Origin: Rhodospirillaceae bacterium
GTDB lineage: Bacteria; Pseudomonadota; Alphaproteobacteria; MPNO01; UBA2964
Assembly: GCA_018660305.1 (NCBI GenBank)
Contig: JABJKO010000146.1
Coordinates: forward strand, 1-9,024
DNA: 9,024 bases
Reading direction: 5' to 3'
Below are positions 7,189-9,024 of the stretch, piece after piece. A program made the position numbers and the translations under genes. The notes beneath the pieces were generated by a model. It worked only from the letters and a program-made list of their open reading frames with translations. It had not been told where the DNA came from and ran no database searches. Position 1 is the stretch's first letter. Each line of letters opens with the position of its first letter.

Positions 7189-9024
<1,836 letters not shown>

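Overview
The window looks like chromosomal core DNA of a GC-rich Gram-negative bacterium, most likely an alphaproteobacterium of Rhodospirillales-like type. The evidence is the protein sequences, the aminotransferase–ftsK–lolA–xth gene order, the porin–glnK–amtB cluster, and a rhizobial-type ROSE RNA thermometer. I cannot name the genus. All eight genes that I can assign to known families, plus one small hypothetical gene, lie on the minus strand, so transcription runs right to left. I see no insertion sequence, CRISPR array, phage gene, tRNA or rRNA.

Right end (9024 to 6919): a nitrogen-sensing operon. It enters the window with the C-terminus of an outer-membrane beta-barrel (TorF-like putative porin). 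It continues with glnK (PII signal protein), overlaps into amtB (ammonium channel), and ends with a 62-residue basic hypothetical protein joined to amtB by an ATGA overlap. A strong intrinsic terminator closes the unit.

Centre (6847 to 798): a five-gene envelope and chromosome-maintenance operon. A weak candidate promoter precedes a DapC-like aminotransferase (lysine/diaminopimelate supply for peptidoglycan), ftsK (DNA translocase at the septum), lolA (periplasmic lipoprotein carrier), a class I glutamine amidotransferase-like peptidase C26 hydrolase, and xthA (exonuclease III / AP endonuclease). Spacers are 2 to 55 bases, with no convincing internal terminator.

Left end (751 to 105): a self-contained heat-shock unit. 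An RpoH (sigma-32)-like promoter drives an IbpA-type small heat-shock protein. Its roughly 95-nt leader folds into three hairpins, the last being a textbook ROSE thermometer that buries the Shine-Dalgarno sequence. An intrinsic terminator follows the gene. The first ~100 bases hold no supportable gene, only a probable copy of a dispersed intergenic repeat.

I did not find an obviously new biological system. The most rewarding items are the two-tier heat control of the small heat-shock gene, the small basic gene coupled to amtB, and the hairpin at the start of the amidotransferase gene.
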